64,000 nt of DNA from Pseudoduganella dura (GTDB lineage: Bacteria; Pseudomonadota; Gammaproteobacteria; Burkholderiales; Burkholderiaceae_D). Shown here piece by piece: positions 45,301-54,014 of the stretch. The notes below the pieces were generated by a model, which did not search any database, was not told the DNA's origin, and saw only the letters and a program-made list of their open reading frames with translations. Every line of letters starts with the position of its first letter. The stretch's first letter is position 1. The translations under genes were made by a program, and so were the position numbers. The stretch is taken from the NCBI RefSeq assembly GCF_009727155.1, contig NZ_WNWM01000002.1, positions 5,704,001-5,768,000 of the forward strand, read 5' to 3'.

Positions 45301-46973
45301 GCTACGACGGCATGACGGCGCAGGAAAAGGCGTGGTTCAACGGCCAGTGCCCGGACCTGCCGCAGTGCACGCTGCTGTCCACCGCCGACCGCGCGCTCGT
45401 CAACAGCGGCGACAACATGGTGAACTGGCTGCGCGGCCAGCAGCAGCACGCCAACGACCGCATCTTCCGCGCCTACTCGATGAGCAGCGACACGCCGTCG
45501 ATTCCCATCGTGCTGGGCGACATCGCCTCGTCGAAGCCGGCCTACGTGCGCGATCCCCGCAAGGCCTACACCGACAACGACTACAGCGCCTTCCGCGATG
45601 CGCAGACGGCGGCGCGTCCGGTGGCGACCGTGTACACCGCCGCCAACGACGGCATGCTGCATGCGTTTTCCGCCGCCGACGGCGAGGAAGTATGGGCCTA
45701 CGTGCCGCGCATCACGATGAAGAAGCTGCCGGCATTGTCCAGCACCACGTATGCGACGAACCACCAGTTCACCACGGACGGCTCGCCGGAGGTGGCGGAC
45801 GTGTACTTCAACGGCGCCTGGCGCACGGTGCTGGTGGCCGGCCTGAACGCCGGCGGCCGCGGCTACTATGCGCTGGACATCACCGATCCGCGCCAGCCGA
45901 AGCAGCTGTGGGAGCTGTGCGCCGATGCGGACGTGTGCGCCAACGCGGTGCCGAACCTGGGCCTGTCGTTCGGCAACCCGCAGTTCGGCACGTGGAAGGA
46001 CGGCTCGGGCGCCGCGCGCTGGGTGGTGTTCCTCACCTCCGGCTACAACAACGTGCCGGGCGTGGACGGCGTCGACACCGGCGACGGCAAGGGCTACCTG
46101 TTCATCGTCGACATCGCCACAGGCGCCGTGCTCAAGACCGTGACCACCAACAGCGGCGACACCGCCACGCCCTCGGGCCTGGCGAAGATCACCGCGATCA
46201 CGCCCGACCCGAACGGCGACCCGCTCGTCTCGTATATCTACGGCGGCGACAACCAGGGGCAGATGTGGCGCTTCGACCTGACCGCCACGAACGGCAGCGT
46301 GGGCGTGCTGAAGATGGGCGACGCGGGCGCCGCCCAGCCGGTGACCACGCGGCCCGACGTCACGCTGTGCGCCGTGGACGGCAGCACGGAGCCGCAGCGC
46401 GTGGTGCTGTTCGGTACCGGACGCCTGCTCGACGTGCCCGATACCACCAGCACCGACGTGCAGAGCCTGTACGCGCTGAAGGATACCGGCACCGCCGTCA
46501 ACGTGCGCGGCGCGGCGATGGAACAGCAAACGCTGAGCAACGCCGGCGCGGGTACCAACACCAGTTCCTACCAGATCACCGACGACGCGGCCGACCTGAA
46601 GCAGAAAAGCGGCTGGTTCTTCGACTGGCGGCTGAACCCTGGCGAGCGGATGAACATCGACCCGAAGATCGTCAGCGGCGTGGCCAACGTGGTCACGAAC
46701 CTGCCGACGTCGTCGTCGTCCTGCTCGGTGGGCGGCACCAGCAATGCGTACGCGGTGGACGTGTGCCGCGGCGTGGGCATCAACGGCCTGGTCGTCGGCA
46801 GCACGCTGTCGAACACTTCCGCGGCGGTCGGCTTCATCATCGTGCGGCTGCCGAGCGGCCAGCTGAAGATGATCGCCACCACGGCCAAGGGCGAAACGCT
46901 GACCCGGCCGATCGTCGAACTCGACTCCGAAGGCGCCCACCCGGTCGGCTGGCGCCGCGTCAAGGGCGATTGA
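42378..46973 (+). CDS. pilY1: type IV pilus tip adhesin/assembly protein PilY1
   Basis: 1531 residues, larger than the Pseudomonas protein (about 1160). Signal peptide 1-24 (...GLPQAA). A MIDAS-like D-N-S-G-S-M at about 50-55 begins a von Willebrand A-like part, in which long insertions rich in Thr/Ala/Asn lie (about 200-560). From about 1060 the PilY1 beta-propeller (VYTAANDGMLHAFSAADGEE) with a Ca-binding loop DGVDTGDGKG near 1230. PilY1 opposes PilT-driven retraction and binds surfaces. Last gene of the operon; a perfect palindrome follows right after the stop. Confidence 0.93.
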   Translation: MMNYLTRLLLLALACLPGLPQAATTNIAQVPLLNIAGTGTVKPNLMLLFDNSGSMDQTYTPDYVNDNLCRSRLTLSAGITSCNVGHPPFMSPDFNRQYYNPRIRYQAPIQWDGTYYPDMTAAQTASWTSVPSDGFGRSNTNLYGVSDNAINLVTGFPDLKWCNASDETDCRVNTATYTYPDNSFYNAAAISGGPYYYNITVSEYCRDERLTSCTSVAAGAAAPAGYPVAATVRWCSNRALTTCQAKRVGSYVYPKYSTPPSSAIAHGTITLGTTLSTSAMQIASVTVINPAAPDSPITISNGTVNAANGTTTAARQQALAIQVAAGIIARTGLGANSYWACVRTPTGAPSVPACSSLGIALTSDNVVAVIPVNCAGSTKSLTNCSTIREDSALNTRQGWGLEVDAPSVQTTPATTGQPPTALLRIGGSGSMRNNGSITNIKLGSTQITGTVALKNMSAAQSAVAIVQAINAYATRATHRAYLGGDATTGVCANEPSTTVCVVNINATANGAALTGSVANNNNVAFSTVAATSIVEGIPVTATALSSAPNAFSRVNIVAGRTYPKAAARGDCVAQTSVCTYDEEMTNFANWYAYYKNRLQMMKTSVGIAFAAINANYRVGFVRLSQAGAGSAIDLKPADFTGTARSTWYSTLYNVTSSGSTPIRTALDNVGRMFSNKTPYNYGSGQEVVQFPCQQNFTILTTDGYWNGSSTDNVESNDNQENAARFCTWGRGCVDTRSQSQPSISDVALHWYNGGSSTTTVSLRPDLEPDMTKPGQVPAAEGENTHLHMNTYTLGLGMDGVMTYEANYDTAPKAGGDFYNLITRVQTGCPWNNNGPYVWPNPDVTNAGNTVQERVDDLWHAAINGHGKYFSANEPREVVDGLSSALANMQVTLGAASAAATSTPNISLQDNDIFSDTFTTVKWYGELSDRKIDPTTGIVGTGTVWTTTDTVGEKVAAASDTRSIFMAGTGALKAFRYDGMTAQEKAWFNGQCPDLPQCTLLSTADRALVNSGDNMVNWLRGQQQHANDRIFRAYSMSSDTPSIPIVLGDIASSKPAYVRDPRKAYTDNDYSAFRDAQTAARPVATVYTAANDGMLHAFSAADGEEVWAYVPRITMKKLPALSSTTYATNHQFTTDGSPEVADVYFNGAWRTVLVAGLNAGGRGYYALDITDPRQPKQLWELCADADVCANAVPNLGLSFGNPQFGTWKDGSGAARWVVFLTSGYNNVPGVDGVDTGDGKGYLFIVDIATGAVLKTVTTNSGDTATPSGLAKITAITPDPNGDPLVSYIYGGDNQGQMWRFDLTATNGSVGVLKMGDAGAAQPVTTRPDVTLCAVDGSTEPQRVVLFGTGRLLDVPDTTSTDVQSLYALKDTGTAVNVRGAAMEQQTLSNAGAGTNTSSYQITDDAADLKQKSGWFFDWRLNPGERMNIDPKIVSGVANVVTNLPTSSSSCSVGGTSNAYAVDVCRGVGINGLVVGSTLSNTSAAVGFIIVRLPSGQLKMIATTAKGETLTRPIVELDSEGAHPVGWRRVKGD

Positions 46974-47030
46974 ATGGCTGAGCCTGTGTCACTTTGGTGC
47001 CAGGCACCAAAGTGACACAGGCTCAGCCAT
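46974..47030. repeat. perfect palindrome with 28-bp arms after pilY1
   Basis: Arms 46974-47001 and 47003-47030 are fully complementary around one unpaired A; the core reads CTTTGGTGCCAGGCACCAAAG. It starts 1 bp after the pilY1 stop and can act as a strong hairpin, though no T-run follows. Confidence 0.95.
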
Positions 47031-47122
47031 GAACGGATGTTCTCCTGACGGCGTTCTCTCCGTGTCACGGGAGTCTGCGGATCGATCTGCATTGCCGAGT
47101 TCGTGTCACATCGGTGCCTGTC

Positions 47123-47223
47123 ACATCGGTGCCTGGCACCAATGTGACACGGGCTCGGCTGTACTGGCCTTGACACATCGGTGCCTGGCACCAATGTGAC
47201 ACGGGCTCGGCTGTACTGGCCTT
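47123..47223. repeat. 49-bp unit twice in tandem, same palindrome family
   Basis: Copies at 47123-47171 and 47175-47223, each starting ACATCGGTGCCTGGCACC and ending CTGTACTGGCCTT. Each holds a GGTGCC-T-GGCACC hairpin flanked by GTGTCAC/GTGACAC-like arms, a variant of the palindrome at 46974. A partial copy is at 47103-47119. Fills the space before prfC. Confidence 0.9.
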
Positions 47224-47296
47224 AAAATCGCCCGGTGCAGGCCAAAAAACGGTAAAATCTCCGGTTTTCCGTCGAGCCGAACCGTTGGCCGCCACC

Positions 47297-48940
<1,644 letters not shown>

Positions 48941-48961
48941 CCAGCCCGAAACACCATCCCG

Positions 48962-48985
48962 AACCGCGCCCAGTGCGCGGTTTTT
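48962..48985 (+). terminator. rho-independent terminator after prfC
   Basis: AACCGCGC, loop CCAGT, GCGCGGTT followed by TTT. About 20 bp after the prfC stop. Confidence 0.88.
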
Positions 48986-49014
48986 CGTTGTAATCCCCCA
49001 ACGGGGACAGTCCC

Positions 49015-50348
49015 TGAGCCTACCCCTCGAATTCCCAAGTGCGGACCATCGAAACGAGTTCGATAAATGCATATTTGATGGCCGATGGGGAGAGCCTGGG
49101 TCGACGATAGTCGTCGACCCAGTGCATTGCCAACGAGAAGATTGAAAGGCAGCTGCCTGCCTTGGGATGGCTGCCGTAGTGGACTTCATAGCCAGCCGCT
49201 CGTGCCGCTAAGCCGATCAGCCATAAGGCATAAGTGAGCAATGCACCGATTAGTAAAAGTGCCGCCAGACGAAGCAGGCTTGTAGTCTGGCTATGTCGCA
49301 GTGCCATTCCCCATTTGGCATTCTTCAGGTCGCGGAAAGTCTGCTCGATTTGCATGCGCCCAGAGTAAATTTTGATGATGTCGTCTGCACGAAGCTGTGC
49401 CAGTGCTGGCGAAACGGCGAGTAGCCAAGGCTCACATTGGGCAGCGCTGTTTTTCTTGCTGTGGTGCGCGCGCGCAGGTTGACCGGATTTCGTCAAGCAA
49501 TGCCGTCCTTTCGATTTGGACTTGTACAGCACTAATCGGCAGTCGACAGGGTTGGAGCGGACATGAAAAAAATAGCCCAAATCGCGCGCTTTTGCGGTAG
49601 CTCTTGAGTACAAGCTTTTGCAGCCGAACCAGTCGTTGCCGTTCTGTTGGCACACCAAATCACGGTTGCGTATCCGTCCGACCCAGCCAAAGCCGAGCTG
49701 ATTGAGCGTTTTAAACCACGTAGCACGAAATCCTGCATCGGTGATGATGATGGCGCGACAGTGCGCTGGCAGGATGGTTTTCAGGGTCTTCATGAAGCAC
49801 TTATGGACCAAAGATGCCGCGAGCCTCTCCTGAGGGTGGACCTCCTCGTAGAGCGTAAAGGCGCGTCCTTCGATGATGGCTGCTGCACGCAGCAATTGAG
49901 CACTGCCATCTGCGCGAATTTCTGACCAATCTACTGCTACCTGCACGTATTGCCTGGATTGAAGAAGGCGTTGGCTCATTGCTCGGTATATCTGCACCCG
50001 CTCTTTGGCCAGATGGGGATTGCTCAGCAAACGGTCACAGCACTTGATGCGATGCCGAAGACTTGTTTGTGACCTGAGCTGCTTACCGATGCGTACAACG
50101 CCCAGCCCGGCACGAGCTGCAGCTTGCACAATTTGAGCTAGGCAAGCTCGGCGTTTAGCGTGAATTGATGGGCACTCCTGCCCCAACAATCGTTGTATGA
50201 TTTGGCGTGCATGCATGGTCCGTGCCTTTCATTTGCAGTTTGGTCGCTACGAATGAAAGGGCTAACACGGCCATGCATGTGCCGTTTTTGGGATTGAAGT
50301 TAACAGCTTCCCATATGGTTTACAACAAAAATTTGAGGGGTAGGCTCA
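49015..50348 (-). mobile_element. IS4-family insertion sequence, intact
   Basis: 1334 bp. Terminal inverted repeats TGAGCCTACCCCTC are perfect (49015-49028 and 50335-50348) and continue imperfectly for about 5 bp. Both ends are flanked by the same 11 bp, GGGACAGTCCC (49004-49014 and 50349-50359), a target duplication of the length usual for this family. The single transposase gene is intact, and its stop lies in the left terminal repeat. GC is lower and codon use is less biased than in neighbours. Confidence 0.9.
49020..50216 (-). CDS. IS4-family transposase
   Basis: 398 residues. DDE catalytic residues: first Asp in VAVDWSEIRADG, second in IIITDAGFRATWF, and the IS4 signature Y-(2)-R-(3)-E-(6)-K in YSGRMQIEQTFRDLK. 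It cuts and pastes the element. A hydrophobic stretch near LALLLIGALLTYALWLIG lies in the C-terminal helix region. The frame is complete, so the element may be active. Confidence 0.93.
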   Translation of the reverse strand: MHARQIIQRLLGQECPSIHAKRRACLAQIVQAAARAGLGVVRIGKQLRSQTSLRHRIKCCDRLLSNPHLAKERVQIYRAMSQRLLQSRQYVQVAVDWSEIRADGSAQLLRAAAIIEGRAFTLYEEVHPQERLAASLVHKCFMKTLKTILPAHCRAIIITDAGFRATWFKTLNQLGFGWVGRIRNRDLVCQQNGNDWFGCKSLYSRATAKARDLGYFFHVRSNPVDCRLVLYKSKSKGRHCLTKSGQPARAHHSKKNSAAQCEPWLLAVSPALAQLRADDIIKIYSGRMQIEQTFRDLKNAKWGMALRHSQTTSLLRLAALLLIGALLTYALWLIGLAARAAGYEVHYGSHPKAGSCLSIFSLAMHWVDDYRRPRLSPSAIKYAFIELVSMVRTWEFEG

Positions 50349-50399
50349 GGGACAGTCCCCGATTTTTTTCAACAGTGGCGTTGCCGCCAGTATTCCCTG

Positions 50400-50447
50400 T
50401 TGACAGGTCCGGTGTCTATGTATACTGTATTAGTCACTTAATACAGT
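50400..50447 (+). promoter_or_regulatory. promoter and operator of the gntR-ABC operon
   Basis: A consensus -35 TTGACA (50400-50405) is followed by -10 candidates TATACT (15-bp spacer) or TACTGT (17-bp). Over the -10 lies a perfect dyad ACTGTATTA, 6-bp spacer, TAATACAGT (50424-50447), 11 bp before the gntR start. Placement fits self-repression by the GntR protein. Confidence 0.8.
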
Positions 50448-50458
50448 TATACACAACC

Positions 50459-50851
50459 ATGACCGGGCATACCGCACTGCTTTTTTCCATCACCACCGGA
50501 TCGCCGGAGCCGATCTATCGCCAGCTCATGGAGCAGGTCAGGCGGCTCGCCGCGGCCGGGGTGCTGGCGCCGGGCGACACGCTGCCGTCCGTGCGCGAAG
50601 TGGCGGGCGCACTTGCCGTCAATCCGATGACGGTCTCCAAGGCATACAACCTGCTGGAAATGGAAGGCGTGCTGGAGCGCATCCGCGGCCAGGGCATGCA
50701 GGTGGCGCAACGCCCGGCCGCCGGTCGAGGCGGGCGCGAAGCACTGCTGCGGCCGGCGCTGGAGCGCGCCGCCCGCGAAGCACGCCAGCTGGAGCTGGAC
50801 GATCACACGATCCTCGAACTGTTCAAACAAGTCCTGAAGGAAGCGAAATGA
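50459..50851 (+). CDS. GntR-family regulator, YtrA subfamily
   Basis: 130 residues from ATG 50459, which lies just after the operator. N-terminal GntR winged helix (PIYRQLMEQVRRLAAAGVLA, LPSVREVAGALAVNPMTVSK) and a short helical C terminus with no large effector domain, as in YtrA-type regulators that sit before ABC transporters. It overlaps the ATPase gene by 4 bp and probably represses the whole operon. Confidence 0.92.
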   Translation: MTGHTALLFSITTGSPEPIYRQLMEQVRRLAAAGVLAPGDTLPSVREVAGALAVNPMTVSKAYNLLEMEGVLERIRGQGMQVAQRPAAGRGGREALLRPALERAAREARQLELDDHTILELFKQVLKEAK

Positions 50852-51723
50852 CAACACCGGTGGTGGCAATGAAGGGAATCACACGCACGTTCGGCAGCCG
50901 TTCCGTGCTGCGCGGCGTCGACTGGCAGATCGACAGCGGCGAAGTGATCGGCCTGCTGGGCCGCAACGGCGCCGGCAAGTCCACGCTGATCGAGTGCATG
51001 CTGGGGCTGCGTGAAATGGATCCCGGCACCGTCATGCTGTTCGGCGAGCCGGCCGGCGACCTGTCCGAGGCGGCACGCGCCCGCATCGGCTACGTGCCGC
51101 AAAAATCCGACCTGTTCGACTGGCTCACGCCCGACCAGCTGCTGGCATACTTCCGCACGCTGTACCCGCGCTGGAACGAGCACAAGGTGGAACACCTGCT
51201 GGGGCGCTGGGGCTTCGATGCGCAGGCGCGGCGGCAGCGCATCGCCGACCTGTCCGGCGGCCAGCAGCAGCGCCTGTCGATCATCCGCGCGCTGGCGCCG
51301 GAGCCGGACCTGCTGGTGCTGGACGAGCCGGTGGCCAGCCTCGACCCGGTCGGCCGGCGCGACTTCCTGCGCGAGCTGGTCGACGACGTGATCGAGCGCG
51401 GCACCACGGTGCTGTTCTCGACGCACATCCTGTCCGATCTCGAAAGGATCGCGGTGGACGTGGCATTCCTGAAGGAGGGCCGCATCGCGCTGCAGGCACC
51501 GCTCGACGACCTGCTCGAAAGCACCCGCCGCGTCACCGGAGACCCGGACGCACTGGCCACGCTGCGGCTCGACCAGGAACTGGGCCGCGTGCGCCACCAG
51601 GATGGCGCGTTCAGCATCGTGGCGCGGCTGACCCCGCAGGAATCGGCGAGGCTGCATGCGGCGCCCGGCGTGCGCATCGATCCCGTATCGCTGGAAGACC
51701 TGTTCGAAGAGGTGACGCGATGA
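50848..51723 (+). CDS. ABC transporter ATP-binding protein
   Basis: 291 residues. Walker A GRNGAGKS (about 38-45), Q-loop, signature LSGGQQQR, Walker B LLVLDEPVASLDP, and H-loop STHILSDLE. The type is that of export/drug or bacitracin-like transporters (CcmA group). The last 80 residues are the variable C-terminal extension of that group. Coupled by 4-bp overlaps to both neighbours. Confidence 0.93.
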   Translation: MTTPVVAMKGITRTFGSRSVLRGVDWQIDSGEVIGLLGRNGAGKSTLIECMLGLREMDPGTVMLFGEPAGDLSEAARARIGYVPQKSDLFDWLTPDQLLAYFRTLYPRWNEHKVEHLLGRWGFDAQARRQRIADLSGGQQQRLSIIRALAPEPDLLVLDEPVASLDPVGRRDFLRELVDDVIERGTTVLFSTHILSDLERIAVDVAFLKEGRIALQAPLDDLLESTRRVTGDPDALATLRLDQELGRVRHQDGAFSIVARLTPQESARLHAAPGVRIDPVSLEDLFEEVTR

Positions 51724-53099
51724 ACGCCTGGCGCCAGTTGCTGGTCCAGACAGTATTGCGCCACCGGGCGCAGGGCCCGCTGTGGCAGACGTGGAGCCTG
51801 CTGGGGGCGCTGCTGCTGACGCTGGCAGGACTGTTGTCGGGCGTTTTGCCGCCGCAGGTTGCGGCAATCCTGGCGGGCGTGCTGGTGTTTGCCGTCACGC
51901 TGTGGTGGTGGGCCCTGTTCCTGCAGACGGCGATGCGCCTGAACACGCCGGCGGCGGCCTGCCTGGTGCCGGGCATGCGCCGCCGGCTGATGACGCTGAC
52001 AGCGGCGCTCTGGATCATCGGCAGCCTGCCGCAGGCTGCGCTGTTCGGCGCCGCGAGCGGCCATTTCGGTTACGGATGGCTGCTTTCCACCGCACTACTG
52101 CTGTTCATTGCGATCTGCTGCCGTTACCTGTGGCTCGCGTTCCTGCCGTCGCCGCTGTGGCTGGTCAACCAGGCAAGCGGCAACCCGGCGATGGTGATGG
52201 TTGCCTCGCTCAGGAGCGCGGGTGAAGCGGTCGTGGTGTCCGCCGGCATGCTGCTGCTCGTGGTGCTGGGTGGCATGGTGCTGCGCCTCGTATTTCCGCG
52301 CGGCGGCGACGCCCACCACCGGATCGGCGAATGCATCGAGCGGCGCACGCGCAACCTGAAGCAGGGCGGCCTGGTGCCGGCCGATGGCGGGATGTCGCGG
52401 ATGCTTGGCATTGTCTATCGCGCACGGCTGACGGCCCGGGGCAGCGCCGGCGCACGCCTGCTCGATGCGCTGGGCGCGCGTGCCCATTGGGGCTGGCCGG
52501 TGATGGGCATCGCCGCGATCGCTGCCGCCGCGCTGGCGTGGCGCGCCCTGGCCGAGCCGGCCACGATGCGGATCTTCATGCCGATGGTGCTGATGGCCAT
52601 GCTGCTGCTGGTTATCACGCATGTCGAGGCGGTGCTCGCCGCCCTGAAAGGTTCGGCGGTCGAGCAGGGCATCCTGCGGCTCGTACCTGCCGCACCGCCA
52701 GTGCGCGACCTGAACCGGCAACTGGCGCTGGCGCTGCTGGCGCGCTTCGGTATCGTCTGGTGTGCCTACCTGGCCTGCAGCATCGTGGTGGTCGTCACCA
52801 CCACGCAACCCTGGGGCGCATGGCTGTGCTGCACCGCGATGTCGGTGGCGATCGCGCCGGCGCTATTGCGCGACCATGCACGGCATCCCGGCTGGCCTTT
52901 GTCGCAATGGACGGCCGGTGCCGTGATGCTCGTGATGCTGTCGTTGGGCGGCATGGTGGAGCATGGGGCAATAGCCATCGGATTGGTGACTGCGGTTGCT
53001 ACGGCGCTGCTGGCAGGTACCGCCATCGCGCTGGCCTGGCGCTGGCGCCGCGCCATCGCCGCCGCGCCGGCGTTCCCGGCCGGGCGGCTCGCTGCCTGA
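51720..53099 (+). CDS. ABC transporter membrane protein
   Basis: 459 residues, about 10 membrane segments in two groups separated by a charged loop (HRIGECIERRTRNLKQGGLV). No family was recognised with certainty; position after the ATPase and coupling make it the permease. YtrA-type operons often respond to cell-wall drugs; the substrate here is unknown. Confidence 0.8.
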   Translation: MNAWRQLLVQTVLRHRAQGPLWQTWSLLGALLLTLAGLLSGVLPPQVAAILAGVLVFAVTLWWWALFLQTAMRLNTPAAACLVPGMRRRLMTLTAALWIIGSLPQAALFGAASGHFGYGWLLSTALLLFIAICCRYLWLAFLPSPLWLVNQASGNPAMVMVASLRSAGEAVVVSAGMLLLVVLGGMVLRLVFPRGGDAHHRIGECIERRTRNLKQGGLVPADGGMSRMLGIVYRARLTARGSAGARLLDALGARAHWGWPVMGIAAIAAAALAWRALAEPATMRIFMPMVLMAMLLLVITHVEAVLAALKGSAVEQGILRLVPAAPPVRDLNRQLALALLARFGIVWCAYLACSIVVVVTTTQPWGAWLCCTAMSVAIAPALLRDHARHPGWPLSQWTAGAVMLVMLSLGGMVEHGAIAIGLVTAVATALLAGTAIALAWRWRRAIAAAPAFPAGRLAA

Positions 53100-53498
53100 T
53101 CACCTGGCCGGCGTGGCCAGCGGCTGCCCCTTCTCGACGACATACACGCCCACCAGCTTCGTGGTGGTGCTGCCCGGATTGCGCGCATCGTGCACGACGC
53201 CGGCGGGGATGATGATGGCCTCGCCGGCCTTGACCCGGCGCGGCGGCGCGCCGTCGACCAGCAGTTCGCCTTCGCCATCGAGGAAATAGGTGATCTCGTC
53301 GCCGGGATGCGTGTGGCGGCCGGCGGTGGCGCCCGGCGCCAGTTCGACATGGGCGACGACGGCTTCGCGATTGGGCACCGACACATCACCGCGGGTAATG
53401 ACGGTGCGCTTGATGCCGCCCGGCTGGGCGAGGGCGCCGGCGGCGGCCGCCAGGCAGATCAGGAACATGGCCGCGCGGGCCCGGTCAGGAAATTTCAT
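53100..53498 (-). CDS. exported cupin-domain protein
   Basis: 132 residues. Signal peptide about 1-24 (...AAAGALAQ). One cupin barrel with metal ligands in H-T-H-P-G-D-E (motif 1, GRHTHPGDEITYFLDGEG) and VVHDARN (motif 2). Acts in the periplasm; substrate unknown. Its stop abuts the stop of the convergent permease gene, separated by no spacer. Confidence 0.88.
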   Translation of the reverse strand: MKFPDRARAAMFLICLAAAAGALAQPGGIKRTVITRGDVSVPNREAVVAHVELAPGATAGRHTHPGDEITYFLDGEGELLVDGAPPRRVKAGEAIIIPAGVVHDARNPGSTTTKLVGVYVVEKGQPLATPAR

Positions 53499-53643
53499 TC
53501 GCTACTCCCCAGTCTCGATCCACACCGGGCCGGACGGCCGGCGCACGCCGCGAGGCGCAAGCCATGTTACCGCGTCCGGATGCGCGACAGGGAAGATCGA
53601 TGGCATGCCGGCGCAAGCTTTCCCGCCATGCCATCGCGCCGCA

Positions 53644-53988
53644 TCAGCGCTTGGGCCGGCTTACCTGGTCGGCTACGCTGCGCATCATTTGCGCCGCTTC
53701 CGGTTCGGTATCGAACTGCGGTGTCGCCTCGAAGTCGGCCTGCGCGGCATTCACGTCATCCGCACTGACGGCCGGCGGGTCGTTTGGCGTTCCGGCCGCC
53801 GCGCCGGCGGATTCCGGTTCGGCAGGAGGCTGGTCGGCCAGCTCGTAACCGGCGCTCGCGTCCTGATCGGTTACCGTCGGCGGCGACTGATCGGGCGTGC
53901 CGCCGGTGCCGGCTTCGCCGGATACCGGGTCCGCTTGCGGCATCGAGGTGACGTCGCTGTTCTTCAAGGAGTTCGTTTCGTTGGACAT
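53644..53988 (-). CDS. small acidic, disordered hypothetical protein
   Basis: 114 residues, rich in Asp, Glu, Pro, Ala and Ser, with no signal peptide or hydrophobic segment. It ends EAAQMMRSVADQVSRPKR, a short basic/amphipathic tail. No family was recognised. It lies 26 bp after the nSTAND regulator gene, on the same strand, so it may be co-transcribed. Codon positions look real (GC-rich third bases). Confidence 0.5.
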   Translation of the reverse strand: MSNETNSLKNSDVTSMPQADPVSGEAGTGGTPDQSPPTVTDQDASAGYELADQPPAEPESAGAAAGTPNDPPAVSADDVNAAQADFEATPQFDTEPEAAQMMRSVADQVSRPKR

Positions 53989-54014
53989 GGACTATCTTTC
54001 TTATTTATAGGAAT

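Noticed and set aside
43440..46940. 1166-codon antisense frame in pilY1
   Set aside because: Alternating His/Arg/Val/Gly composition is the mirror of GC-rich pilY1 codons.
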